From assembly GCF_013166575.1 (NCBI RefSeq), contig NZ_JABKKE010000006.1, positions 124,001-188,000 of the forward strand: a stretch of 64,000 bases of DNA. Direction: 5' to 3'. Under the pieces are notes generated by a model. That model had not been told where the DNA came from. It made no database searches and saw only the letters and a program-made list of their open reading frames with translations. Both the position numbers and the translations under genes were made by a program. The DNA is from Xylanibacter rodentium. Its GTDB lineage: Bacteria; Bacteroidota; Bacteroidia; Bacteroidales; Bacteroidaceae. Of this stretch, positions 51,199 through 59,360 are shown in pieces. Positions within the stretch are counted from its first letter, which is position 1; every line of letters begins with the position of its first letter.

Positions 51199-52144
51199 TA
51201 CTTAAATAATTAGTCAATACAGCACTAAGTTTTTCCACTATGAAATCTGGATTATGAACTTTTGTGTCAAGTTCAGTTTGAGTGATAGCAGAAGTAGCAT
51301 TAAAGATTTTTTCAGCCGTTTCCTTTAGTTCTTCGCTTGCCTCATTAACCAATTCGCGCTTAATTCTATATTCTTTCTTGCCTATAACGATTCGAGTATC
51401 TTTTTGTTGATAGTCTTCGTCGTCAGTTTTGTCAGCAAGTAATTCTACCATTGTTTCACGAGGCATGTTTTTGAATATTCTATCTTTCTTCTTTTCAAGT
51501 TTTTGTGTACACAAGTATTCCCTATATTTAACATCTACATCATTTTCTGCCTCGGAAATACTACGATATTTGATTTGCAATTCAGGTATAGTTGAAATGT
51601 CTTTCAACTCGTCAAATATCATTGGCAGTTTAATGTTTTGAATAGGTATCTCAAGTATCTTATTAACGACAATCTTTGCCAATCTACAGACTTCACCATT
51701 GTCTTTTGTAGGATCCTCGTATACCAATAAAAGGAAGTAGCATGTATATGTTTCAGCACTTAATCCTTTTATTCGTGGATATAAAAGAACATAGTTTGTG
51801 TCACTACCAATTTTATTGTCTTTTGTTATTTGTATCTTTTCATTGGCTTCAAAATAACCATCATACATATTGGTATTAAATGCCGATATTTGAAGCAGCA
51901 AAGCAGGAACATCTTCTATTGCAATATCATGACACGTTATACCATTTATAACCGTTTGTTTCGTTTTATTCCTATTTGACGAACTTATAGGTGTAGAAAA
52001 CTTTAAAAGTTTTCCTTTTATCATTTGTATCATATCATTATATGACACATTTTCAAATAACCCAACAGTTTGATCCAGCATAGTTGTTGTATATACTGGA
52101 ACTTTTATGTTGTATGATTTTTCTTTGGTTTCTTTTTTTGCCAT
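51191..52144 (-). CDS. Unknown 317-residue protein of the restriction operon
   Basis: A soluble, charged protein without signal peptide, membrane segment or a nuclease motif that I recognise. It opens KSYNIKVPVYTTTMLDQT, has a beta-rich N-terminal half and a helical C-terminal half containing KKDRIFKNMPRETMVELL and the basic strand pair RIVIGKKEYRIKREL. It lies 12 bases after the 127-residue gene and overlaps the membrane-protein gene by 8 bases. The pair of a soluble unknown plus a membrane unknown is the least explained part of the cargo. Confidence 0.55.
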   Translation of the reverse strand: MAKKETKEKSYNIKVPVYTTTMLDQTVGLFENVSYNDMIQMIKGKLLKFSTPISSSNRNKTKQTVINGITCHDIAIEDVPALLLQISAFNTNMYDGYFEANEKIQITKDNKIGSDTNYVLLYPRIKGLSAETYTCYFLLLVYEDPTKDNGEVCRLAKIVVNKILEIPIQNIKLPMIFDELKDISTIPELQIKYRSISEAENDVDVKYREYLCTQKLEKKKDRIFKNMPRETMVELLADKTDDEDYQQKDTRIVIGKKEYRIKRELVNEASEELKETAEKIFNATSAITQTELDTKVHNPDFIVEKLSAVLTNYLSNE

Positions 52145-52156
52145 TGTATAGTCACA

Positions 52157-52540
52157 TTACAAATTCAAGCCATCGTTAAAATCATTTATGAATTGAAAGG
52201 GTATAGTTGTTAATATCTGTGGTATATTTTGTCTAATGCCTTGTACATAGTGGTGGTCTGTGTACAAATTTTCCACAAAACTATTACAATTAACACGATA
52301 TAAAACATTCCCAACTCCTGCAGTTAGTTTCAGTGTGCCAATATTATTTGGCTTAGGGCTTCTAAACTTTATTCGTCCCTCACTTCCCCATGCACCTTGT
52401 TCCTCATTATGTTCCCATGCTAACTCGGTGCTTCCATCTGACTTTGCTAAATAGCCTAGCAATCTATAATATTCATGTTCATTTGCGAACTGAACTTGTC
52501 CTGTTGATCCAAAACTTTGTCTATACATATTAAGCCGCAT
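52157..52540 (-). CDS. Unknown 127-residue protein of the restriction operon
   Basis: A small protein with aromatic and Gly-rich strands (GSTGQVQFANEHEYYRLLGYL, given here in two parts as GSTGQVQFANE and HEYYRLLGYL; also EEQGAWGSEGRIKF). It has no catalytic motif I know. The start codon overlaps the end of the HNH gene by 11 bases; an alternative start at 52528 (MYRQSF) would remove the overlap. Its place straight after the endonuclease suggests a second endonuclease subunit or a specificity or inhibitor protein. Confidence 0.5.
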   Translation of the reverse strand: MRLNMYRQSFGSTGQVQFANEHEYYRLLGYLAKSDGSTELAWEHNEEQGAWGSEGRIKFRSPKPNNIGTLKLTAGVGNVLYRVNCNSFVENLYTDHHYVQGIRQNIPQILTTIPFQFINDFNDGLNL

Positions 52541-53702
52541 TATAAATTTGTACCAATTTTGTCTTTATATCGTCAAACGATAACCCTGTACTAAACTCAA
52601 CTGTTAATCCAGTGTTGATTACATATACAAATGACTCTTTACGATAATACTTCTCACCGAATCGTAATAAAGAGTTCTCAATAGTATCAGCTTTAGCCAA
52701 TAGGCAAACTAACTGATAATCCTTATTAACTTGTTGAGTCTTATTATTAGGATGAGCTTTTGTATTATGTTGTGTTGCAGTAAGCAATATTAAATTCTCA
52801 ACATAGTGTGCAATCTGAGGGAATTGTGATTTTGGGAATATGTGATGCACCTGTGTTGCCTCACCATTGCCCCAACTATCATTTACCTCACTTACCGTAT
52901 GAATCTTTCTAATCAATGCTATTGCTTTCTGAACATAATAAGTATTGATAGCCTCTTGCTTTTCAATCTTATTAGGGGTCATCGCTTCTTGACGAGTTAC
53001 AGTTTTATCCTTATCCATGTCTCGCCAATTTTTCTTGTTGTACATCAAATCCGAATAGTAGGTAATCTTTCCATTACTTCCATGCAAATGATGTTCTGCT
53101 GCATACACATTGAATACTTTGTGGAACATACGCCTAATATCCAATCGTGAATGAGATGGAGTGTTACCGTTAATCAAGCGGTAATATCTTTCATATATCT
53201 CGTCTCTTGCAGCAACAGGATTAGCAACGCTATCTTTTGCGTATTCTTCAAAGTACTTCATAAAACCACTATCCGACATTACTTTCATGAAGTAGCAATA
53301 CAAGAAGTTATATGCGTTTCTATCTTTACGTGAGATATAATCCAACAAATCCTCATTAGCGACCGAGAATGTTAATGCACCATCAACCATTTCGACATTA
53401 AGGATATGAGCATATGCCAATAGTTTAAGAGGTTGTGATAATACCTTGTTGTATTCGTTATAGGCTTTCTTGTCATTAGCCCAAGGCTTATTGAAGATAA
53501 CTCTTGTATTCTGAATAAAATATTGTGTTTCCCATACATCGTTTATTACAAATACAGGTTTTGTGGCGACCATATTCATAACGCAATCTGCCATAAAGCA
53601 TACAATATCGGGAGTACACTTTTGGTCTACAAATCTTGCATCGTGTGATTTGCGTATATCCAAATCAAATTGGCTAAGATATTCGTTAATTACTGTTCTC
53701 AT
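52530..53702 (-). CDS. HNH restriction endonuclease
   Basis: A 390-residue endonuclease. The C-terminal third holds a complete HNH/beta-beta-alpha-metal motif: TQVHHIFPKSQFP (H286, H287), VENLILL with N303, then H312 and H317 in QHNTKAH. The N-terminal ~250 residues are helical and probably recognise DNA. Its start overlaps the methyltransferase stop by 4 bases, so both are made from one message, as in type II systems. It should cut the sequence that the double methyltransferase protects. The specificity cannot be read from the sequence. Confidence 0.82.
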   Translation of the reverse strand: MRTVINEYLSQFDLDIRKSHDARFVDQKCTPDIVCFMADCVMNMVATKPVFVINDVWETQYFIQNTRVIFNKPWANDKKAYNEYNKVLSQPLKLLAYAHILNVEMVDGALTFSVANEDLLDYISRKDRNAYNFLYCYFMKVMSDSGFMKYFEEYAKDSVANPVAARDEIYERYYRLINGNTPSHSRLDIRRMFHKVFNVYAAEHHLHGSNGKITYYSDLMYNKKNWRDMDKDKTVTRQEAMTPNKIEKQEAINTYYVQKAIALIRKIHTVSEVNDSWGNGEATQVHHIFPKSQFPQIAHYVENLILLTATQHNTKAHPNNKTQQVNKDYQLVCLLAKADTIENSLLRFGEKYYRKESFVYVINTGLTVEFSTGLSFDDIKTKLVQIYNAA

Positions 53703-56266
53703 ATCCTTTGTTGCTTGAGTTTTCCAAAAAAGAAAACAGAGTTATTATCTATGTTAAGTGAGCGTGTTCCCAAGTTACGAGCTATAGCGTAGAACTTGGT
53801 AAAACTATCTGTTGCGTAAAATGCTAAATCCTCTTTTGTTACAATATCATCATCATTGGCTAATGTGAGGATTGCAACCGAACCATCAGCAATACATCCT
53901 TCTGGCATAAAGCACGCTCGTGGATTATAGGTTAGATTAGGGAGCAAAATGCAATTTGCCTGATTTAGATATTTAGCAACATCTAATCCCTCAATATTGT
54001 CTATATAACAGTCATAATCAGGAATATTGACAATCTCATTATTGCCAATATTTCGTGATTTAAGCACTCTAATTCTACCGTTATCCTTTGTTATAGCTTT
54101 TGTAATAACCCTATCTCGATATGCTTTGAATACATTAAACTCCATTTTTTCAGCTACCTCATCAAACACTTCGTTGCGGTAAATTATCCAATATGGAAAT
54201 TTATCATCAGTCAAATATGTTTGTTGATGGCGTCTAACCTCATCTGTAATATAAGACTCAACGATAGTTTCTTGAGGCTTTTTCTGAGTATCCAAAATAA
54301 AGCATATTGTTTCAATCTTTACCCCCTTAAAACCTCTCTCTCCAAAATCAATAATGCGAGAGATTCTTTTCTCTTTCATCAATGTGCGTGTTGCATCAAA
54401 TTCAGGTGCGTTTATTAGGCTCTTGGGGACAATCAAAGACACAACATCGCCAATCTTCATTGCTTTTTCGATGAAGAATGAGAAGATGTTATTAGTGTCC
54501 TTATTAGAAACACCTATCTTATACTTAGCTAACAATTGTTTCTCCTTTGTTAGTTTCTTGTATGGAGGATTTCCAACAACAATATCGTATTTCTTGTCAA
54601 AGTTATGCAACAAGAAATCGGCATTGATGTAGTTGATGTGAATATTATCAGGCACATCAATCTTAGCAACCAATTCCTTTAAAATCTCAATGCTGTTCGA
54701 ATCAATATCTACCACATCTATATTAACGGACTGCACACTTGCGTACTTCAATATAAGAGCAGGCAAGAAATTACCTACACCAATTGATGGCTCTAAAATA
54801 TTTAGTTCCGCATAGTTCTTTGCATCTGGAAGACTTTTTACAATCGTGTAACAGATGTCTTGTCTCGTATAGTATGCCGCATTGTCCTCTCTTTGAGCAT
54901 TTGCTAATTCTGCGATTTTGGACAACTCGGCAAAACCATAGTGGCCGTTATTCCTAATATAATCCACCAAACAAGAATGTGTTGCCAACTTTTTCCTATC
55001 AATCAAGTTCTTTATATCCAGCTCTGTTAAAGTTGGCTTACATAATATTTTGCGAACCTTAGCAGCGATTTGCTTAAATATAATAGTAGGTACCGCCTCA
55101 CCTAAGTTTTGGCGAATGTTCATTTCCTCTTTTTTCAAGAACGCTTCTTTCTCTTTCAATGACATTCTATTTAACTCATCAAAAGGAATATCACTCCAAT
55201 TAAAAAATGAAGGAACGGACATCATAAGCATAACCTCTCTAATGCTGAACACTCTGTTATCTACAGGATGTACAGTATTCTGGCTTGCCATAATATCATT
55301 ACGAGTGTGAATGCAAGGGGCTACCTTATCCCAATACTGACGAGTATATTTATCGCCATTCTTACGGGCGTTATACACAATAACACCATTCTTTACACTA
55401 TGAGGAATCTTTGTAATATCCGTATTGTCAAATGCCGATTGCCCCTCCTTAATATCTGCAATCCAAGACTCCATACGAGGCGAATACTTTCTGAAATTAT
55501 GATATATATCATTTTCAGAAATCTCACCCATCTTCTTCAATGATGGCAAATGACCAATAACTTGTCTTAATGTTCGTTCTGGTTGTTTGTCAGGGAATAT
55601 ATCATATGGAGTAACTTCTTTCAAGTCTTTACGAACACCAATGACCAATGTTCTTGTTCGACTTGACGGATTACCATAATCCTTGAAATTTACAACTTGA
55701 TATAGGATATTATATGTGCCAGACAAATTATCTTCTATTGCATCCTTTATTGATTTGTCTTGACCATCAACATCTGTGCATACAGAAGTAAGGAAAGCTC
55801 TAACATTCTCAAAAATGAAGAATTTAGGCTTTATCTGCTTAGTCATTTTTATCGATTCAACAACCAAAGAATTGCGTTTTAGTTCGTCTTTCTTCTTATG
55901 GTTGGCTACAGACATACCCTGACAAGGAGGTGTTGCAATCAGAACATCCAAATCTGTTAGATTGAAACCTCTTTCCCACATAGCTAACTCCGCAAAAACT
56001 TTATCCTTTGTTTCTTGCGTAGTCATATCGCCACAAATATATCCGCTATTATAAACGCATTTCTGATTGAACTTTTGGATTTTCAATCTTCGCTCTAATA
56101 GCTCAACCGTTGCAATACAATAGAACCCCTCTTCTTTAAAACCATAGCAACCAACACCAGCACTACTAAATAGGCTGACATATGTCCTAAGTCCATACGC
56201 AGAACGCCGATCTGCCAATAGCATTTCGGGAACTTCCAACTCTGGGTATAATTTCACTTTTGCCAT
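53699..56266 (-). CDS. Double DNA methyltransferase: m5C plus m6A in one chain
   Basis: An 855-residue protein with two complete methyltransferases. Residues 28-400 are a cytosine-C5 enzyme: motif I SLFSSAGVG (31-39), catalytic C115 in TPPCQG, ENV (153-155), SSRTRTLVIG (201-210) and motif X GEAVP (389-393). Residues ~460-690 are an adenine-N6 enzyme of the TaqI/Eco57I type: LEPSIGVGNFLPAL (491-504) and GNPPY with N566. The C-terminal ~165 residues look like a target-recognition domain (RIRVLKSRNIGNN). Such a fusion would mark C on one strand and A on the other and so suits a non-palindromic site. It starts 1 base after the regulator's stop and leads the operon. Confidence 0.9.
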   Translation of the reverse strand: MAKVKLYPELEVPEMLLADRRSAYGLRTYVSLFSSAGVGCYGFKEEGFYCIATVELLERRLKIQKFNQKCVYNSGYICGDMTTQETKDKVFAELAMWERGFNLTDLDVLIATPPCQGMSVANHKKKDELKRNSLVVESIKMTKQIKPKFFIFENVRAFLTSVCTDVDGQDKSIKDAIEDNLSGTYNILYQVVNFKDYGNPSSRTRTLVIGVRKDLKEVTPYDIFPDKQPERTLRQVIGHLPSLKKMGEISENDIYHNFRKYSPRMESWIADIKEGQSAFDNTDITKIPHSVKNGVIVYNARKNGDKYTRQYWDKVAPCIHTRNDIMASQNTVHPVDNRVFSIREVMLMMSVPSFFNWSDIPFDELNRMSLKEKEAFLKKEEMNIRQNLGEAVPTIIFKQIAAKVRKILCKPTLTELDIKNLIDRKKLATHSCLVDYIRNNGHYGFAELSKIAELANAQREDNAAYYTRQDICYTIVKSLPDAKNYAELNILEPSIGVGNFLPALILKYASVQSVNIDVVDIDSNSIEILKELVAKIDVPDNIHINYINADFLLHNFDKKYDIVVGNPPYKKLTKEKQLLAKYKIGVSNKDTNNIFSFFIEKAMKIGDVVSLIVPKSLINAPEFDATRTLMKEKRISRIIDFGERGFKGVKIETICFILDTQKKPQETIVESYITDEVRRHQQTYLTDDKFPYWIIYRNEVFDEVAEKMEFNVFKAYRDRVITKAITKDNGRIRVLKSRNIGNNEIVNIPDYDCYIDNIEGLDVAKYLNQANCILLPNLTYNPRACFMPEGCIADGSVAILTLANDDDIVTKEDLAFYATDSFTKFYAIARNLGTRSLNIDNNSVFFFGKLKQQRI

Positions 56267-56267
56267 A

Positions 56268-56558
56268 TCAACCTATTCTTCTTAAATTTTCAGCTGCCAT
56301 TGAAAGAGCTTCCGATGCGACGACGTGTTCATCAGATACCATATCAGTTACCTTATCGGCAAGCCACAATGTAAGGAGGTCTGTCATTTCTACATGAAAC
56401 ATTTCCGATAATATTGCAACTTGTTCTTTCTTTGCTTTGCGCTCTCCTTTTTCTATCTTACAATATGTTGCAGTGTCTATTTCAAGAGCTGCCGCAATCT
56501 GCCTTTGAGGCATTTGATTTTGGATGCGTAACTCTTTTATTTTCTCTGTAAACAGCAT
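56268..56558 (-). CDS. XRE-type regulator (probable C protein)
   Basis: A 96-residue protein with a helix-turn-helix of the Cro/XRE type (MPQRQIAAALEIDTATYCKIEKGER) and a helical C-terminal part (LADKVTDMVSDEHV), similar in size and place to controller (C) proteins that time expression of restriction genes. The start was taken at 56558 because the longer frame begins with TTG at 56591 inside the promoter's -7 box. It is encoded directly before the methyltransferase with 1 base between. A perfect inverted repeat just upstream is its likely operator. Confidence 0.82.
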   Translation of the reverse strand: MLFTEKIKELRIQNQMPQRQIAAALEIDTATYCKIEKGERKAKKEQVAILSEMFHVEMTDLLTLWLADKVTDMVSDEHVVASEALSMAAENLRRIG

Positions 56559-56588
56559 ATTAATTATTTTTGTCTTGACATTATTTGG

Positions 56589-56596
56589 CAAAGATA
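56589..56596 (-). promoter_or_regulatory. Promoter -7 box of the restriction operon
   Basis: TATCTTTG on the minus strand, 30 bases before the regulator ATG. No -33 TTTG is present at the expected distance; that position is taken by the inverted repeat at 56600-56638, so the promoter may need an activator. Confidence 0.65.
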
Positions 56597-56599
56597 GCG

Positions 56600-56638
56600 A
56601 TTTTTATCGATTCTTCATGCTTCAGAATCGATAAAAAT
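56600..56638. promoter_or_regulatory. 15-bp perfect inverted repeat, probable operator
   Basis: ATTTTTATCGATTCT (56600-56614), a 9-base spacer, AGAATCGATAAAAAT (56624-56638). The near arm begins 4 bases upstream of the -7 box of the restriction operon. Its size, symmetry and place fit the binding site of the HTH regulator, which could both activate and limit the operon. Confidence 0.72.
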
Positions 56639-56723
56639 TTCACATTGTACTATTGGGGCGTCTAAAAAGCATACAGACGAAGGAAAATTATTATCATTCT
56701 CTTTTCGTCTGCATTTCTTTTTG

Positions 56724-56731
56724 TACCTTTG
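56724..56731 (+). promoter_or_regulatory. Outward-facing promoter near the right end
   Basis: TACCTTTG on the plus strand, directed toward the right att candidate and out of the element. No gene on that strand follows for more than 7 kb. A hairpin-capable sequence (CAGACGAA...TTCGTCTG, about 56680-56711) lies just upstream. Confidence 0.45.
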
Positions 56732-56783
56732 CAGCATCAAGAGTTATCACATTGTAGCATAACGATGAAGAACTCAGAAATAC

Positions 56784-56831
56784 GAACGGTTGCTATCTCG
56801 TTACCCAGTTTTCAAGCAATCCGAATAACCG
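56784..56831. other. Candidate right att / integrase site
   Basis: GAACGGTTGC (56784-56793), TTACCC (56801-56806) and AATAACCG (56824-56831) repeat, in order, the blocks at 44668-44698. In the right copy the last two blocks are separated by 17 extra bases. Confidence 0.45.
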
Positions 56832-56843
56832 TTTAATTATAAG

Positions 56844-56945
56844 ATAATTGCATTTTCAGCGTTATTTTTTCAAAAAAACCGCCATTTTCGCGTCGTAACA
56901 CGGAAATGGCGGTTCGGTTGCCGTTTAACTATTGTTAAAGTAAAG
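56844..56945. repeat. Dispersed intergenic repeat, copy D (3' part)
   Basis: ATTTTCAGCG, a T-rich block, the hairpin AACCGCCATTTTCG..CG.AAATGGCGGTT (also seen at 34862) and the conserved end GTTTAACTATTGTTAAAGTAAAG. It is the last third of the repeat of copies A and B. It lies just outside the right att candidate, while a 5' part (copy C) lies outside the left one. Together with the operator and promoter entries it accounts for 56592-57025. Confidence 0.6.
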
Positions 56946-57025
56946 ATAATTACAAGAAACTGCAAGACACAGCCTAAGGCTGTATCATAGGATGAATTTG
57001 CTGCAGCCTCAAGCAGCAACGAGTT

Positions 57026-58363
57026 TTATTCCCAAATACTGTAATGGTAATACCTGAAGTTCGGCTCGAAGTAATAGCTGTTGTCCGGATTACTCTTGTC
57101 TGTGAGAACAAATCCCTTAGGATTCATTGCGTTTCCCTCCTTGTATGTTATCCTGTATGTTGTCCATATGTCCTGCTTGGCCATGGCATCCACAATATGC
57201 CTCATGCCCGCATCATAGAAACTGAAGTCACGTCCCGACATTTCATGACCGGTATACCGAAGTGCAATTTCGTCGTTGCTCACCTTCTTCATCTCCATAT
57301 GGAAGTGAATTTCATCGGCACCATACCACTTGTTCACCACCAAAGCGAGCCCACCCTGACCGTCAGGACTGATACATATGTACGCCAGATTGTCCGGACT
57401 GTACTTTCCGCTCGCGGCAAGCGCCGTACGCGTCTTGTCCCATTCGGCCTGAGTATAACTGCCAAGGCCGCTGTATCCGAAGAACCACTGGTCGTCATCG
57501 TCGTCTTCCAACAGATAGTTTACATACGGACGCGGCCCTATCTTCGCATCCGAGAGCCGGTCGTGAAACTCACCCGTCTCCCTGTCAAGTTCCATCTCGA
57601 CCACCGTACGGCCTTTGTACCTGAAGTTTTCGAGCAGATAGATGCCGTTTGTAAGGTTGCCATACGAATACATATGCTCCACGGGCTCACCTCCCTCCTC
57701 GTCGGGGAAGTAGACGAGCAGATTGTTGTAACCGCTGAGGAAGCGTGCCTTGAGTGTGTCACCGGCACACATCATCACACAGTTGTAAGCAGCGTATCCT
57801 GCAATCTCATCCGACAGACGCTGATATTCCTCAGGCGTTGTATGCATCTTGACCATGAAGAAAGGCAACTGCTTGGTCTTGCCGCGACCGAAGATAGTGT
57901 CTTCGTTGGCAGAGAAACGGTCGAGACAGAACTCGAAATCGGCCTGCAAGTCCTGCGAGAACGACTGCGACTGGTCGGCATACCAATGAAAAAACAGATT
58001 GTACGTGTCGAACGAGAGCACGATGCCATTGTCCATCTTGAATGAGTATTGGCTCACAATGCTGTCGTACATGTTGGCGTTGGGCAGCGAAGTAGTGGCC
58101 GACGATTTGTAGAACGTACAGTTCTGCGGGTCAAACCTCACGGCATATGTCCTGACCGCCGGATGGCGTCCGTACGTAGGATTGTCCGTATAAAGCGCCC
58201 ATCCGTACTCATTGTTGTTGAACACGCGGCGATATTCCGCCATCCAGTTATCCTGACGTGTGGCCGGGTCAACGGCGAAAATGTCGTCTTCCTTCATGTC
58301 GCACGACGTTATCATGACCGCCATGCACACTGCCGCTGTGATATATCTGATGATTCTTTTCAT
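57026..58363 (-). CDS. DUF4302 lipoprotein of the SusCD locus
   Basis: A 445-residue lipoprotein (lipobox MITSC, Cys21) of the DUF4302 family, beta-rich and exposed on the cell surface or in the periplasm. Members occur almost only as the last gene of SusC/SusD operons with a Mx1-type metallopeptidase, as here. No enzyme motif is visible; a ligand-binding role is likely. It is separated from the metallopeptidase gene by 24 bases, within one operon running leftwards from SusC. Confidence 0.78.
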   Translation of the reverse strand: MKRIIRYITAAVCMAVMITSCDMKEDDIFAVDPATRQDNWMAEYRRVFNNNEYGWALYTDNPTYGRHPAVRTYAVRFDPQNCTFYKSSATTSLPNANMYDSIVSQYSFKMDNGIVLSFDTYNLFFHWYADQSQSFSQDLQADFEFCLDRFSANEDTIFGRGKTKQLPFFMVKMHTTPEEYQRLSDEIAGYAAYNCVMMCAGDTLKARFLSGYNNLLVYFPDEEGGEPVEHMYSYGNLTNGIYLLENFRYKGRTVVEMELDRETGEFHDRLSDAKIGPRPYVNYLLEDDDDDQWFFGYSGLGSYTQAEWDKTRTALAASGKYSPDNLAYICISPDGQGGLALVVNKWYGADEIHFHMEMKKVSNDEIALRYTGHEMSGRDFSFYDAGMRHIVDAMAKQDIWTTYRITYKEGNAMNPKGFVLTDKSNPDNSYYFEPNFRYYHYSIWE

Positions 58364-58387
58364 GATTTATACCTTTTATATATATGT

Positions 58388-59332
58388 TTAAAGACTTATA
58401 TCGTCGAAGTTCTGCGATTTCAGATCAGCTTCACGCCTCTGTACGGCATCGCGCAGCGCGTCGATATCAAGATACCAGTTGTCTCTGAAATATTCTCTCA
58501 CGATGCGCAGCTTCTGCTGTATCTTTGCTTTACCTGCCGTTCCGGCCTTGTCGAGCTTGGTTTGGAACTCCTCCGGCGTGTCACATACGTAAGTGGAGAA
58601 CGTCTCGGCAAAGTCCTCATCGGCACTGTACGACGCATAAGCCGTCACAAATCCGAGCGCATATATTTGCGGATCAGTCTCGCTGGCAAATTCCGAGGTC
58701 CACATACCACCCAGATAGTTTGTTCCCGTCACCTGATTAAACTCCGACGTATACGGCACTTTCTGATGGAATGTGTGTCCGAATTCATGTATTATCGTAT
58801 GGAAATACGTATTGTTGAGCTCCTCCCGGTCGTATATAACACTGTCTTTCAACTGCCAGTTCTCATCATAAGGCTGGTCACCGAGATGGTTTACATACCA
58901 CAGATTGATTTTGTATCCGCCTTCCGAACTTCCCAGCGTGACGCTGCCGTTGCTGTTCCATCCCGGATTTCCCACAAGCTGTATCTGTTTCGGAAAGTTG
59001 TCGTGTATGAACTTGGTGCTTCCAGTCACTTCGTCGAACGAGTCGAAGCAGATGTACTTAAGCAACCTCGCCATGCGTATGGAGTTCTTCATCGTCGCCG
59101 GCACGAGTATATAGTCCATGCTTATCTCGTTGTCCTCCCACCGATAGCGCAGTTCCACGTTATACGGCTCCACATAATTCTTCATCAGCCACCTGTCGAG
59201 AGCATTCTCCGGAGTCTGCGAGTCCTTGATTACACTGATGCCGCCATCGGGCTCATCGTCGCTGCTGCAAGCCTGAAAGGCCATGGCGGCCATTGCCGCG
59301 AGCATAGATATGATAATATGTCTTGTCTTCAT
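58388..59332 (-). CDS. Zinc metallopeptidase lipoprotein (Mx1 type)
   Basis: A 314-residue lipoprotein (lipobox AFQAC, Cys22) with a gluzincin-like active site: TIIHEFGHTFHQ supplies H-E-x-x-H, and ASYSADEDFAETFS further on supplies the downstream acidic ligand. It belongs to the putative zinc-binding metallopeptidases tied to SusCD loci in Bacteroidetes. It probably trims proteins or peptides at the surface before uptake by the SusC channel. It lies 28 bases downstream of susD. Confidence 0.85.
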   Translation of the reverse strand: MKTRHIIISMLAAMAAMAFQACSSDDEPDGGISVIKDSQTPENALDRWLMKNYVEPYNVELRYRWEDNEISMDYILVPATMKNSIRMARLLKYICFDSFDEVTGSTKFIHDNFPKQIQLVGNPGWNSNGSVTLGSSEGGYKINLWYVNHLGDQPYDENWQLKDSVIYDREELNNTYFHTIIHEFGHTFHQKVPYTSEFNQVTGTNYLGGMWTSEFASETDPQIYALGFVTAYASYSADEDFAETFSTYVCDTPEEFQTKLDKAGTAGKAKIQQKLRIVREYFRDNWYLDIDALRDAVQRREADLKSQNFDDISL

Positions 59333-59360
59333 TGCTGTTTCCTTTAAACGGTGATTACTG

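Larger units (their letters stand above)
44668..56831. mobile_element. Mobilizable genomic element with restriction-modification cargo
   Basis: About 12.2 kb, richer in A+T than the flanks, bounded by candidate att repeats. Plus-strand backbone: tyrosine integrase, small DNA-binding-like protein, P-loop replication protein, Toprim primase, probable oriT, MobV relaxase. Minus-strand cargo: HTH regulator, double methyltransferase, HNH endonuclease and three unknown genes. No conjugation (tra) genes, so transfer would need a helper element. Confidence 0.75.
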
